NCBI GenBank assembly: GCA_002353825.1
Contig: DEKJ01000007.1
Span: 24,937-88,936 of the forward strand
Length of the DNA: 64,000 nt
DNA from: Prevotella sp. UBA2725
Lineage (GTDB): Bacteria > Bacteroidota > Bacteroidia > Bacteroidales > Bacteroidaceae
Reading direction: 5' to 3'
Shown here: positions 1 to 9,546 of the stretch, piece by piece
Position numbering within the stretch: position 1 is the stretch's first letter
Layout: each line of letters opens with the position of its first letter
Translations under genes and position numbers: made by a program
The notes under the pieces: generated by a model
Databases searched by the model: none
What the model was told of the DNA's origin: nothing
What the model saw: only the letters and a program-made list of their open reading frames with translations

Positions 1-1091
1 TACAACGTTGTGGGCCGAGCGGTCAGGCGACGACGCGTTGTGAGGTAAAGGATATAACGGCTGTCACTACTGACGTCGAGCAATGACACATTATTATATC
101 CGAAGGTCAATTGCTGCGACACCCCTGTGCTGAGGTCATAGCGTACGAGCGAAGTGCGGTCACGCCATCCCGGCTGACGGTCGTCAGGTTCCACAATCTG
201 ATAGATATCTTTCTCCTCTTTTGGACCTTCGTTGACATGACTCAGAATTAGGCTCTTGCCATCGGGCGTTATCTGCCAATTGTCGTCACTAGGCATGCCG
301 TCAGCGAGGATGGTCTCACTGCCGTCATTGATGGAGATCCTTACTAACTGTCTTTTGCCGTTGTCACTTGTGCGGTCCATGAGCAAGTCGTCACTTCCCG
401 GATAGAACTGAAGCGAAGAAGTGCTCGTGCGGACAATCTTGTTGCCGTCAAGGTCTCTGACGAGCCAGGTAGATACCGACTTGCCACCATCCTGCGTATT
501 GATATGACCTTCGATAGCGTAGCGGCCGTCATGGGAGATGCTTGCACCCCACAGTTGTGTCCCGTTGAGCACGTCCTTGATGGAATAGAGATGCTTGGTA
601 CCTGGCTGGAGAACAGTCAGGGAAGCATCATTGTCTGTGCTAAGTGTTACCTTCGGTTTTACGGCTCCTTTGCCTTTGAGTAAAGTGCTGATGACGAAGT
701 GGTGAGTACCTGGCTCCAGTGCGATGTCCTTTCCGTCCGTCTCCGTGCCGTCCACATATATCTTGTTTGTCTTCAGTCCACTGACCGTGAGCGTTGCTTT
801 GGTATAAGCGGTTGTCTCAGCGTCAAAAGACAGAGAGGCCACAGAGTAAGCGGAAGCAGACTGCAGTTTCTCACCATTAGAAAATGTCTTGCCTCCATTT
901 GTTGCTAAAGTGGTGCTTAGCAGTGACAGCTCGTCGAAAGCATTGCCGTTGATATCAACACTGTCTACCATGACAGGCCGCTGCACACTTACAGGCCCGG
1001 CAAGTTGAAGTTTCTCAATGACGTGGTTGCCGGCGAAGCCAGGAAGACTGACTGCCGATAGAAGGATAAAAGACGATAAGAATTTATTCAT
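1..1091 (-). CDS. S9-type peptidase, N-terminal part (runs off window)
   Basis: The gene starts at ATG 1091 and stays open to the left edge, giving about 363 residues. It begins with a signal peptide (MNKFLSSFILLSAVSLPGFAG) and then a segment rich in beta-propeller-like repeats (SHDGRYAIEGH, TPDGKSLILSH, SSDSRYILYLT). This pattern fits the N-terminal propeller of secreted prolyl oligopeptidase/DPP-IV-like S9 peptidases of Prevotella. The catalytic domain would lie beyond the edge, so the peptidase call rests on the propeller and the leader only. A WD40/TolB-like periplasmic protein is the alternative. Confidence 0.62.
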   Translation of the reverse strand, partial: MNKFLSSFILLSAVSLPGFAGNHVIEKLQLAGPVSVQRPVMVDSVDINGNAFDELSLLSTTLATNGGKTFSNGEKLQSASAYSVASLSFDAETTAYTKATLTVSGLKTNKIYVDGTETDGKDIALEPGTHHFVISTLLKGKGAVKPKVTLSTDNDASLTVLQPGTKHLYSIKDVLNGTQLWGASISHDGRYAIEGHINTQDGGKSVSTWLVRDLDGNKIVRTSTSSLQFYPGSDDLLMDRTSDNGKRQLVRISINDGSETILADGMPSDDNWQITPDGKSLILSHVNEGPKEEKDIYQIVEPDDRQPGWRDRTSLVRYDLSTGVSQQLTFGYNNVSLLDVSSDSRYILYLTTRRRLTARPTTL

Positions 1092-1229
1092 GAACCGTAT
1101 TTTATAGAATATATGTACTATTTGTTGCTAAACGGCTACAAATTTACACAATATGTCGCATATTAACGGCTTTTATTAAGTGAATAAATATTATTAATAA
1201 ACAGTTTCTTCCTCTTTTCTTTATTGTTT

Positions 1230-1306
1230 CTCCATTACGTCACATACGCGTCGCGTTTCCGCCTCGTATGGGGCGGTAATGCGACGCATATGAGGCGCGA
1301 CATCTT
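1230..1306. repeat. 22-bp palindromic tandem repeat element, copy A
   Basis: This copy has about three degenerate units with core CGCC-n-CATATG-n-GGCG (here TCGTATG and CGCATATG variants), joined by GCGTTTC/GGTAATG linkers. Read on the minus strand it has the same ends as copies B (30837-30932) and C (48888-49029): AGAT..CGCGCC at one side and a GTGAcGtAATGG-like end at the other. It lies 20 bp downstream of the AraC gene. Apparent small ORFs across it come from the repeat. Confidence 0.8.
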
Positions 1307-1325
1307 TTCTTGTTTTGTCATAACT

Positions 1326-2258
1326 TCAAAGTTCTTCACTTTTGGATTTCCTCTGCCGGTATTCCATGGGTGTGCAATGGAAGTGTTCACGGAAATACTT
1401 ACCAAAGAAACTTGTGTTCGGGAAGCCAACCTTGTTGCAGACTTCTTTCAAAGACAGGTCGGTGTTCTTGAGATACCAGGTGATATCCGCCAATGTGTAT
1501 TCCTGAATCCATTGAAGTGCCGTCTTATTAGAATTTTGTTTGCAGATGACGGAGAGATATTTTGTAGAGATACAGAGCTCTGAAGCATAATGCTCTACGG
1601 TCTGGTGCTTCACTTCTGTAGTTTGCAAAAGTTGTAGAAACTGGTTGAAGAGAGAAAGGCTCTGTTTGGGTTTCTCCATTTGTCCTTGTCCTAAAACATT
1701 CTTTTTCAGAACCCATGTCATGCCTGTGAGCATGCTGCTCAGATAGCCATAGAGAATGTCGCGGCGCATCTGCTGTTGCTCTTCCTCTTCGATTTGAGTA
1801 TCGAGGCAGAGCTTGACAAGTTGATAAGCCTTATGACAGATCATCATGTCGCGCTCGGTCAGTGATACTTTCCTGATCTTGTCGATATAGGTCACTTGGT
1901 TCCAGATAGACATATAAGATCGCAATAACACCTGCAGCGCATGATTGGTGATGCACAGGGCGAAATACTCAAAGTCAGCCGTGAACATTGGCTCTGAGAT
2001 CATCACTCCCGGAGGACAGACAAAAAGTTCATTGGCTTGGAACGTGATGGATTGTCCATTGATGTTCATTGACATTTTTCCTTTGACACAGATGGCAACG
2101 ATGTTCATATTGGGCCGGGCTGTCCCTGGGTCAGCCAAAGCTGCATTGCTATTGACAATCAGTAGCTCGTCATCTTTATAATAGGGCTCAAAATGGGCAG
2201 GTACGGGCACCAAGGAGAGGAAACGCTCCGTCTCTGTCATCTTACCGTTTGTTCGCAT
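1326..2258 (-). CDS. AraC-family transcriptional regulator
   Basis: This 310-residue protein has an N-terminal cupin-like sensor region (about 25-200) and a C-terminal AraC double helix-turn-helix (about 205-300; ALQWIQEYTLADITWYL, then LKEVCNKVGFPNTSFFGKYF and TPMEYRQR). It is divergent from the RND efflux operon starting at 2467, with a 208-bp shared promoter region containing inverted repeats, so it probably controls that operon and itself. The inducer is not evident. A second ATG six codons downstream is an alternative start. Confidence 0.9.
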   Translation of the reverse strand: MRTNGKMTETERFLSLVPVPAHFEPYYKDDELLIVNSNAALADPGTARPNMNIVAICVKGKMSMNINGQSITFQANELFVCPPGVMISEPMFTADFEYFALCITNHALQVLLRSYMSIWNQVTYIDKIRKVSLTERDMMICHKAYQLVKLCLDTQIEEEEQQQMRRDILYGYLSSMLTGMTWVLKKNVLGQGQMEKPKQSLSLFNQFLQLLQTTEVKHQTVEHYASELCISTKYLSVICKQNSNKTALQWIQEYTLADITWYLKNTDLSLKEVCNKVGFPNTSFFGKYFREHFHCTPMEYRQRKSKSEEL

Positions 2259-2327
2259 AGCTATTCCTAATAATATGTTCTATTTCTTGTTTCTGCTTGC
2301 AAAATTACGATAGATTTGTGAGATAGT

Positions 2328-2388
2328 ACGTTCTATTCGAGAATAATTATGTTTCCAATCTGAATATATTCTCAAATAGGACATACGT
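2328..2388. promoter_or_regulatory. Inverted-repeat operator between AraC gene and efflux operon
   Basis: Arms 2328-2344 (TTCTATTCGAGAAT) and 2368-2388 (ATTCTCAAATAGGA) are near-complementary. A third half-site, GAGAATAAT, lies at 2444-2452, just after a -7 box TAATTTTG at 2427-2434 that faces the efflux operon. This placement fits binding by the divergently encoded AraC protein, which is inferred rather than shown. Confidence 0.5.
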
Positions 2389-2466
2389 GTTCCACTTTGT
2401 TCGTTCGAAAACTACAATAAGTGTTCTAATTTTGCATGTAGTTGAGAATAATAGGATAATTCAAGC

Positions 2467-3552
2467 ATGAGAAAGACCATTCTTTGGGCATTCGTTCTTC
2501 CCCTGCTGCTTATCAGTTGTGGCAAAAAAGGACAATCGTCTGCAAACATCATTAAGGTGAAGACCCAGGTTGTGGGGGAGTCTTCCTTTTCTACCGATGG
2601 TAGCAGCTATTCGGGCACGATAGAGGAGTCGTCGGGTTCTTCTTTGAGTTTTGCTACGTCGGGCACGGTGAAAGCCCTCTATGTCAGTGAAGGACATAGC
2701 GTGCGTGCCGGACAAGTTATCGGTATTGTCGATGCCACGAATACCAGTAATGCTTTGACGATGGCTGAGGCTACAGCGTCACAGGCACAGGAGACTCTCC
2801 GCCAAGCAGAGGATGCCTATCGTCGTATGAAACTTCTTCACGATAACGGATCGCTGCAGGAGATCAAATGGGTGGAGACGACCACGCAACTTGCTTTGGC
2901 TCGTCAGGCCGTCCGCCAGACTCGTGCCTCCGTACAGATTGCCCGGAAAGGAGTGACAGATACGCGTCTTGTGGCACCGTTCAGTGGCTATATCAGTAAG
3001 AAGCAGGTGGAAATTGGCCAAAACGTTATGCCCGGTCAGCCCGTCGTGAATTTAGTAAAGATAGGCGATGTGAAAGCCGATATCTCTGTACCGGAGGACG
3101 ATATTGCAAAGATCACAGTGGGTCAACGGGTTCGTGTCCGTATTTCCGCTTTAGGCAACTATTATGTCATGGGTAAGGTTGTAGAGAAAGGTGTGCAGGC
3201 AGATCCTATCTCTCGTTCCTATGAGGTGAAAGTCCTGTTGCCCAATACTGCTCGCCGTATCTTGCCAGGCATGATCTGTGAGGCATGGCCGGAGAATGCA
3301 GCCATGACCAATGCAATCCAGTTGCCCGCCAACCTTATTCAGATTGATTCCGACAATAAGCTTTTCGTCTGGACGGTCGTAGGCAATAAGGCGCATCGTG
3401 TGGATGTCACGCTTGGTGAGAATGTGGGTGAGAATGTTGCTATCTTGGATGGTCTCTCACCGGAGCAGGTTGTCATCACGGAAGGACAACAGAAAGTGTC
3501 GGAAGGAACCCAAGTAGAGTTAGGAGTTAGGAGTTATTGTGCTCGAAATTGA
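2467..3552 (+). CDS. RND efflux periplasmic adaptor (membrane fusion protein)
   Basis: This 361-residue lipoprotein has an SPII signal (LLLISCGKKG). It links the inner-membrane pump to the outer-membrane channel. It has the lipoyl/barrel-sandwich halves (about 55-95, ALYVSEGHSVRAGQVIGIVD; about 155-185, VAPFSGYISKKQVEIGQNV) around an alpha-hairpin, followed by beta-barrel and membrane-proximal domains. It is the first gene of a three-gene operon and lies 13 bp before the pump gene. Its last residues (ELGVRSYCARN) are encoded by an AGTTAGG micro-repeat at about 3519-3536, which probably replaced the original 3' end. Confidence 0.93.
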   Translation: MRKTILWAFVLPLLLISCGKKGQSSANIIKVKTQVVGESSFSTDGSSYSGTIEESSGSSLSFATSGTVKALYVSEGHSVRAGQVIGIVDATNTSNALTMAEATASQAQETLRQAEDAYRRMKLLHDNGSLQEIKWVETTTQLALARQAVRQTRASVQIARKGVTDTRLVAPFSGYISKKQVEIGQNVMPGQPVVNLVKIGDVKADISVPEDDIAKITVGQRVRVRISALGNYYVMGKVVEKGVQADPISRSYEVKVLLPNTARRILPGMICEAWPENAAMTNAIQLPANLIQIDSDNKLFVWTVVGNKAHRVDVTLGENVGENVAILDGLSPEQVVITEGQQKVSEGTQVELGVRSYCARN

Positions 3553-3565
3553 ATAAATAATAATA

Positions 3566-6500
3566 ATGAATAAGAAACGGAATATCGTCGAATGGGCCAT
3601 GCACTACCGGCAGATTGTGATTCTCATCACGTGCTGCTTGGTCGCCTTCGGTATCTATGGCCTCTACGACATCAACAAGAATGAGTTCCCTGACGTGACG
3701 ATCCGCCAGGGCATCGTCGCTGCCGTCTATCCCGGTGCTTCCGCCCAGCAGGTAGAGGAAGAGGTAACGAAACCGTTGGAGAACTATATCTTCACCTTCA
3801 AGGAGGTGCGCAAGGAGAAGACGAAGTCGTACAGCCGTAATGGCATGGCCATCATCCAGGTGGAGCTGAATCAGGATATCGGCACTACGGAGAAGGAGAG
3901 TTTCTGGAGCCGTTTCAAGCTCGGTATCCAACAGTTCAAGAGCTCCTTGCCGCAGGGTGTGATCGCTCTTCAGGTCAACGATGACTTCGGTGACGCTTCC
4001 GCCCTCCTCATCACGATGGAAAGTAAGGACAAAACCTACCGTGAGCTCAACGATTATATGGATTACCTCAAGGATCGTCTTCGGACTGTTGAAGCCGTAG
4101 GACGTATGAATGTCGTGGGCATGCAGAAAGAGCAGGTGAGCATTTATGTCGATGCGAAGAAACTGTCGCAGTATGGCATCTCCCAGCAACAACTCTACTC
4201 GGTTCTCGTGTCTAAAGGCTTCTCAAGCACGGCTGGCACGCAGAAAGCACCTGACTATGAAGCACCGATAGAGGTAGAGCGCTCGGTCAACATGGTCAAC
4301 GATGTGGAGCAGACGGTTGTCTATTCCAGTCCTGACGGTCATGTGGTACGTGTAAAAGATATCGCCACGGTCAAGCGCGAGTATCCCAAACCCGACAGCT
4401 ATATCACTAACAACGGCACGAAATGTATCGTCCTGAGTGTAGAGGTGAAGAAAGGCCGCTCGATCACCGACATGGGTACTGCCGTGAAGAAGCAGTTGGC
4501 GGAGTTCCAGCAGTCGTTGCCGAAGAGCGTGAGTATGTTCACCATCACCGACCAGAGTGAGGTGGTACACAAGAGTGTCGTCGACTTCCTCCGTGAACTT
4601 CTCATCGCCATCGTCGCCGTCATCATCGTCGTCATCCTGCTCCTGCCCATTCGTGTGGCCCTTGTAGCCGCCTCTACCATTCCTATCAGTATCTTTGTCG
4701 CCATGGGACAGTTCTATTCTTTCGGCATAGAACTGAACACGGTAACACTGGCAGCTCTCATCGTCACCCTTGGTATGATCGTTGACAATGCCATTGTCAT
4801 CATCGACAACTATATAGAACTTATCTCTGACGGAATGAGCCGGTGGGGAGCGAGCGTGAAGAGCGCCACTCATTTCTTCAAGTCCATTCTCACGGCGACA
4901 CTTGCTATATCCGTAACCTTCTTTCCTTTCTTGGTGACGACAAAGGGATCCAATCACGACTTCCTGCTCTACTTCCCTTGGGCCATCACCATCGTACTGA
5001 TGGTGTCGCTTCTCGTGGCCGAGCTCCTCGTGCCGTTCATGCAGTTCTACTTCATCCGTAAGCCGATTACTACAGAGCTGCCGAAGGGTGGGAAGAAGAA
5101 GTTCTCTTTTCTTGACCTCATGCAGAAATATTATAACAAGCTCATCGATGCATGCTTCCGCCATCCTTATATCACGGTGGCTTCCGGTGTAGTGATCATC
5201 GTCCTTGGTGTTTTCCTTCTTGGTCAACAGCCTGTGAAGATGATGCCAACCGCCGACCGAAACCAGTTTGCCGTGGAGATCTATCTGCCTACAGGAACAT
5301 CTCTCGATAGAACGGTCGAGGTCGCTGACTCCATGGAGCATATCCTCCGTCGCGATTCCCGTGTGGTCTCTGTGGCTTCTTTTAAAGGCACGTCATCACC
5401 ACGCTTCCAGTTCAGTTACGCCCCGCAGTTTGGCGGGAAGAACTATGCACAGTTCATCGTTAACACAAAGAGTGAGAAGGCGACCATCGGTATGCTGAAG
5501 GATTATCGTATGCGTTACACGAATGCTTTTCCGCGGGCTTATGTGCGTTTTAAACAATTGTCGTACAGTGATGAGGCCAATGCTGTGGAACTTCGCTTGA
5601 GCGGTTCTGACTGGCAACAGTTGAAGCATACGGCCGATAGTATCACGGCTCTCTTCCGTGCTGACAAGGACCTTATTCTCGTCCGCAATGATGTGGGAGA
5701 GCCGCAACTCGTTGACGATATCAAACTCAATGAGCAGCAGGCCGGACGTCTCGGTGTCACGAATGGTCTCGTGGAACTGACGATGGCTACACGCTATGGC
5801 AATGGTATCCCCGTGACAACGATCTGGGATGGCGACTATGGTACACAGGTCTGCTTGAAGAGCACCAAGGCCGATCGGTCTATGCCTGCGGATATTGCTA
5901 ATGAACCGATCCCTGTTATGGGAGGGCTGCGTACGGTGCCTTTGCGTCAGGTGGCAACGATTAAACCCGTCTGGCAGGATGGTCAGATCTGTCACCGCAA
6001 TGGAGTAAGAACCATCACTGTCATGGCGGATGTCGTCGATGGGGTCAATGTCGTCGGAAAGACGAAAGCGTTGCAAGCGAAGATTCTCACTGATAAACTT
6101 CCGAAGAGCATCAAGGCCGAATGGGGTGGTGAGCTCGAGACCGGTAACGATACGAACACGCAGGTGCAAGGTGGACTGATGATAAGTGTCGTCATCATCT
6201 TCTTCCTGATGCTCGCTCATTTCCGTAAGATTTCTACGGCTACGCTTCTTCTTGTGAGTTTGTCGATGGTGATGTTTGGCACGGCTATGGGTATTCTTAT
6301 CCCGGGTGGCAACTTCTCGCTGACGTGTAACCTCGGCATCATCTCTCTCATGGGTATCCTCGTGCGTAATGCCATCATCATGTACGACTATGCTGAGGAG
6401 CTACGTGAGAAAGAACATCTTACGGCGCATCAGGCGATCCAGCAGAGTGCTAAACGACGTATGCGCCCGATCTTCCTCACTTCCGCAGCGGCTTCTATGG

Positions 6501-6679
6501 GTGTGGTCCCGATGATGCTCGGTGGCAGCAGTCTGTGGGCACCGATGGGTAACGTCATCTTCTATGGCACGCTCATCACGATGGTTCTCATCCTCACCGT
6601 CCTTCCCGTGGCTTACTGGCTTGTCATGAGCGGGAGCACACACAAACGTGAATTGAGTAATAAATTGGAGCTACAATAA
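3566..6679 (+). CDS. RND family efflux transporter permease
   Basis: This 1037-residue proton-driven inner-membrane pump has the usual RND duplication: a TM segment, a large periplasmic loop, six TMs, then repeated. The TM4 motif is GMIVDNAIVIIDN, keeping the first relay Asp while the second is Asn. The substrate is not predictable; the AcrB-like length suggests organic compounds rather than metals. It sits between the adaptor and a TolC-type channel (1 bp gap to the next gene), forming a complete tripartite system, probably under the divergent AraC regulator. Confidence 0.94.
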   Translation: MNKKRNIVEWAMHYRQIVILITCCLVAFGIYGLYDINKNEFPDVTIRQGIVAAVYPGASAQQVEEEVTKPLENYIFTFKEVRKEKTKSYSRNGMAIIQVELNQDIGTTEKESFWSRFKLGIQQFKSSLPQGVIALQVNDDFGDASALLITMESKDKTYRELNDYMDYLKDRLRTVEAVGRMNVVGMQKEQVSIYVDAKKLSQYGISQQQLYSVLVSKGFSSTAGTQKAPDYEAPIEVERSVNMVNDVEQTVVYSSPDGHVVRVKDIATVKREYPKPDSYITNNGTKCIVLSVEVKKGRSITDMGTAVKKQLAEFQQSLPKSVSMFTITDQSEVVHKSVVDFLRELLIAIVAVIIVVILLLPIRVALVAASTIPISIFVAMGQFYSFGIELNTVTLAALIVTLGMIVDNAIVIIDNYIELISDGMSRWGASVKSATHFFKSILTATLAISVTFFPFLVTTKGSNHDFLLYFPWAITIVLMVSLLVAELLVPFMQFYFIRKPITTELPKGGKKKFSFLDLMQKYYNKLIDACFRHPYITVASGVVIIVLGVFLLGQQPVKMMPTADRNQFAVEIYLPTGTSLDRTVEVADSMEHILRRDSRVVSVASFKGTSSPRFQFSYAPQFGGKNYAQFIVNTKSEKATIGMLKDYRMRYTNAFPRAYVRFKQLSYSDEANAVELRLSGSDWQQLKHTADSITALFRADKDLILVRNDVGEPQLVDDIKLNEQQAGRLGVTNGLVELTMATRYGNGIPVTTIWDGDYGTQVCLKSTKADRSMPADIANEPIPVMGGLRTVPLRQVATIKPVWQDGQICHRNGVRTITVMADVVDGVNVVGKTKALQAKILTDKLPKSIKAEWGGELETGNDTNTQVQGGLMISVVIIFFLMLAHFRKISTATLLLVSLSMVMFGTAMGILIPGGNFSLTCNLGIISLMGILVRNAIIMYDYAEELREKEHLTAHQAIQQSAKRRMRPIFLTSAAASMGVVPMMLGGSSLWAPMGNVIFYGTLITMVLILTVLPVAYWLVMSGSTHKRELSNKLELQ

Positions 6680-6680
6680 C

Positions 6681-7964
6681 ATGAAAAAAACAATATTCCT
6701 CACTGTCACGGCACTCATTGCTCTGGCAGCACCGGCTCAGACGACGCTCTCCCTCGATGAGGTGAAGAGCCTCGCCGTGAAAGCCAATATGAAGACGCGG
6801 TCGGCAGCCTATGCCACCGCTGAGGCTCAAGAACAGAAGAAAGAGGCCTTTACCAATTATTTTCCTACACTCAGTGCCTCATCGACGGCGCTGAAAGCCA
6901 ACCATGGCATGGTGAAGATAGAAACTGCGTTGGGTGGGCAGCAGATGAACATGACGCTTCTCGACAAGATGTGGGCAGCGGGCGTCACGGCCGTGCAGCC
7001 CGTGTTCATGGGTGGGCAGATCATCAATGGTAATAAGTTGGCTAAGACTGGTGTAGAGGCTTCACAACTACAGGAAAATCTCTCGCGCAACGATGTGGAA
7101 CTGACAGCCGAGAACTATTACTGGCAGATCGTCACGTTGAAAGAGAAGGAGAAAACGCTAGAGACAATCTCTACTATGTTGAAAAGTCTTGAGAAAGATG
7201 CCAGTCTTGCCGTGAAAGCCGGAGTGGGACTGCGCAATGACCTTCTGCAAGTACAACTCAAGGAAAACGAGATCGAGAGTCAGAAGATTAAACTTGACAA
7301 TGGTCTCAGTCTCTGCAAGATGACCTTAGCACAATATATCGGTATGGATGGCAAGAGCATTGATGTCAGTGCCTCTGCCGATCCCTCGCAGTTGCCGGGC
7401 TATCCAGATAGTCTGAAGGTAGATCATGATGCTGCAGTGGCAAACACGAATGAGTATCAACTGCTGCAAAAGAATGTGGACGTGAAGACGCTCGAAAGGA
7501 AGATCGAGGTTGGCAAGAACCTGCCACAGGTGGCTGTCGGTGCCAGTGTGCAGCATACCGATGTGCTCAGTGCGAAGAACAACTTCGGACTTATCTTTGC
7601 TCAGTTCAGCATCCCTATCAGTGGATGGTGGGGTGGTAGTCATGCCATCAAACGGAAGAAACTTGCTGAGCAAGAGGCTCGTGAGCAATTGATGGATAAT
7701 AAGCAACTCTTAGAGATACGTATGCAGAAGGACTGGAATGATGTCGATGATGCCTACAAACAATTGGTGTTGGCAAAGAAGAGTATCAATCAGAGTGAGG
7801 AGAACCTCCGGTTGAACCGCGACTATTATAAGGCAGGGACAGTGAATATGACCGATCTCCTTAATGCCCAGCAACTCTATCAGCAGGCGCGCGATAAATA
7901 CACCGATGCCTTCGCTGATTTGCAAAACAAGATAGAAGCGTATAAGAAGAGTACGGGACAATAA
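6681..7964 (+). CDS. TolC family outer membrane efflux protein
   Basis: This 427-residue protein has a signal peptide (cleavage near AAPAQT) and two OEP repeats rich in coiled-coil helices (for example the segments around residues 40-200 and 240-420, the latter with RLNRDYYKAGTVNMTDLLNA, a typical OEP motif). It is the outer-membrane duct of the preceding pump. The operon ends at a long inverted repeat just downstream. Confidence 0.93.
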   Translation: MKKTIFLTVTALIALAAPAQTTLSLDEVKSLAVKANMKTRSAAYATAEAQEQKKEAFTNYFPTLSASSTALKANHGMVKIETALGGQQMNMTLLDKMWAAGVTAVQPVFMGGQIINGNKLAKTGVEASQLQENLSRNDVELTAENYYWQIVTLKEKEKTLETISTMLKSLEKDASLAVKAGVGLRNDLLQVQLKENEIESQKIKLDNGLSLCKMTLAQYIGMDGKSIDVSASADPSQLPGYPDSLKVDHDAAVANTNEYQLLQKNVDVKTLERKIEVGKNLPQVAVGASVQHTDVLSAKNNFGLIFAQFSIPISGWWGGSHAIKRKKLAEQEAREQLMDNKQLLEIRMQKDWNDVDDAYKQLVLAKKSINQSEENLRLNRDYYKAGTVNMTDLLNAQQLYQQARDKYTDAFADLQNKIEAYKKSTGQ

Positions 7965-7965
7965 A

Positions 7966-8044
7966 GTTAAGAGTTAGGAGATAGGAGTTAGGAGTTGCAA
8001 GGACGGTATGTATAACTCCTAACTCCTATCTCCTAACTCCTAAC
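7966..8044. terminator. Long inverted repeat between convergent genes
   Basis: Two 31-bp arms (7966-7996 and 8014-8044) match at all but about one position across a 17-bp loop. Both are built from the 7-bp unit AACTCCT or its complement. The repeat lies between the tolC-like gene and pdxT and reaches the pdxT stop codon. It probably acts as a bidirectional terminator. The same micro-repeat occurs at 3519-3536. Confidence 0.7.
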
Positions 8045-8616
8045 TAACAAAGACTCCTAACTTGATTTAGGAAGTATTCGTGTACCTGCGTGTCGGTGTC
8101 GAGCTCGGGATGGAAGGCGGTGACAAGCTGGTTGCCTTGTTGGGCAGCGACGATATGACCGTCTACCGTTGCTAAGATCTCGGCTTTGCCATACACCTCT
8201 TTTATATAAGGCGCGCGGATGAAGGTCATCGGTATCTTGCCGATACCTTTCATCTCTGCCTCCGTATGGAAACTACCGAGCTGCCGGCCATAAGCATTGC
8301 GGAGCACATGGATGTCCATGGTGGCTAACCGCTTCTTCGGTTCTCCTTCAATCTTGTTAGCAAGAAGGATGAGCCCGGCACACGTACCGAAAACGGGAAG
8401 GCCAGCCTCAATATCAGCTTTTATCGGTTCCAGGAGGCCGAGGTCATTGAGCAACTTGGCTTGTGTCGTCGACTCACCGCCGGGGAGTACCAGTCCGTCT
8501 TTCGGCTGTTGCCAGTCGGAGAGCTCACGCACCTCGAAGGCTTCTGCTCCGAGACGTGAGAGCATCTGCTCGTGTTCGATAAAAGCACCTTGTAAAGCTA
8601 AAACAGCTATTCGCAT
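8044..8616 (-). CDS. pdxT: Pyridoxal 5'-phosphate synthase glutaminase subunit PdxT
   Basis: This 190-residue class-I-like glutaminase releases ammonia from glutamine and channels it to PdxS for vitamin B6 (PLP) synthesis. Visible motifs are the leader MRIAVLALQGAFIEHE, LPGGEST, the nucleophile Cys in FGTCAGLIL, and the His/Glu pair in AFHPEL. The length is normal. It lies 14 bp downstream of pdxS in the same operon. The stop codon overlaps an arm of the downstream inverted repeat. Confidence 0.96.
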   Translation of the reverse strand: MRIAVLALQGAFIEHEQMLSRLGAEAFEVRELSDWQQPKDGLVLPGGESTTQAKLLNDLGLLEPIKADIEAGLPVFGTCAGLILLANKIEGEPKKRLATMDIHVLRNAYGRQLGSFHTEAEMKGIGKIPMTFIRAPYIKEVYGKAEILATVDGHIVAAQQGNQLVTAFHPELDTDTQVHEYFLNQVRSLC

Positions 8617-8630
8617 GGCTTTTCTCCTCC

Positions 8631-9503
8631 TTATTTACCTCTCTCGGCCATCAATACCTTGATCTCTTCCTCGTTGATACCGACCATAGCGGGGCCGAGG
8701 TCTTCAGAGAGTTCAGCGAGTTTCTCGGGATCTTTATAGTTGGTGACAGCCTGGACGATGGCGGCAGCGCGCTTGGCAGGATTCCCGCTCTTGAAGATGC
8801 CGGAGCCGACAAACACACCTTCGGCACCCAATTCCATCATCAAAGCTGCATCGGCGGGGGTAGCCACGCCGCCGGCAGCGAAGTTAACGACAGGCAACTT
8901 GCCGTGGTCGTGAACATATTTCACGAGGTCGTAAGGAGCCTGTAACTGCTTGGCGGCCTCAAAGAGTTCGTCTTCAGCCATGCCTACAAGACGGCGAATC
9001 TCACTCTGCATAAGGCGCATGTGGCTCACAGCCTGGACGACATCGCCTGTGCCCGGCTCACCCTTCGTACGGATCATTGTAGCACCTTCAGCGATACGGC
9101 GCAGTGCCTCACTCAAGTTCTTGGCACCACAGACGAAAGGAACCTTGAACTTTGTCTTGTCGATATGATAGACATTGTCGGCAGGACTCAGCACCTCACT
9201 CTCATCGATGTAATCGATATTGATAGCTTGAAGGATCTGTGCTTCAGCGATATGTCCAATTCGGCATTTGGCCATCACGGGGATAGACACAGCTTGCTGG
9301 ATACCTTTGATCATCTTCGGGTCGCTCATACGGGCTACGCCACCGGCAGCACGGATATCAGCGGGGATGCGCTCCAGTGCCATGACAGCACAAGCACCAG
9401 CGTCTTCTGCAATCTTTGCCTGTTCAGGCGTCGTAACGTCCATAATCACACCGCCCTTGAGCATCTGAGCCAGGTTGCGGTTCAATGTCATTCTGTCTTC
9501 CAT
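8631..9503 (-). CDS. pdxS: Pyridoxal 5'-phosphate synthase subunit PdxS
   Basis: This 290-residue TIM-barrel synthase makes PLP from ribose 5-phosphate, glyceraldehyde 3-phosphate and ammonia delivered by PdxT. Diagnostic stretches are ALERIPADIRAAGGVARMSD, the active-site Lys in VMAKCRIGH, and IRTKGEPGTG. It lies upstream of pdxT and downstream of a gene for a kinase-fold/AraC fusion, so B6 supply is probably under local control. Confidence 0.97.
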   Translation of the reverse strand: MEDRMTLNRNLAQMLKGGVIMDVTTPEQAKIAEDAGACAVMALERIPADIRAAGGVARMSDPKMIKGIQQAVSIPVMAKCRIGHIAEAQILQAINIDYIDESEVLSPADNVYHIDKTKFKVPFVCGAKNLSEALRRIAEGATMIRTKGEPGTGDVVQAVSHMRLMQSEIRRLVGMAEDELFEAAKQLQAPYDLVKYVHDHGKLPVVNFAAGGVATPADAALMMELGAEGVFVGSGIFKSGNPAKRAAAIVQAVTNYKDPEKLAELSEDLGPAMVGINEEEIKVLMAERGK

Positions 9504-9546
9504 TTTTCCTTTGTCTATTTTATTTTTAATTCTTTACTTTCCATTT

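Noticed and set aside
4223..5341. Minus-strand frame of 372 codons opposite the RND pump
   Set aside because: Charged, low-complexity antisense shadow of membrane helices; no family match or start signal.
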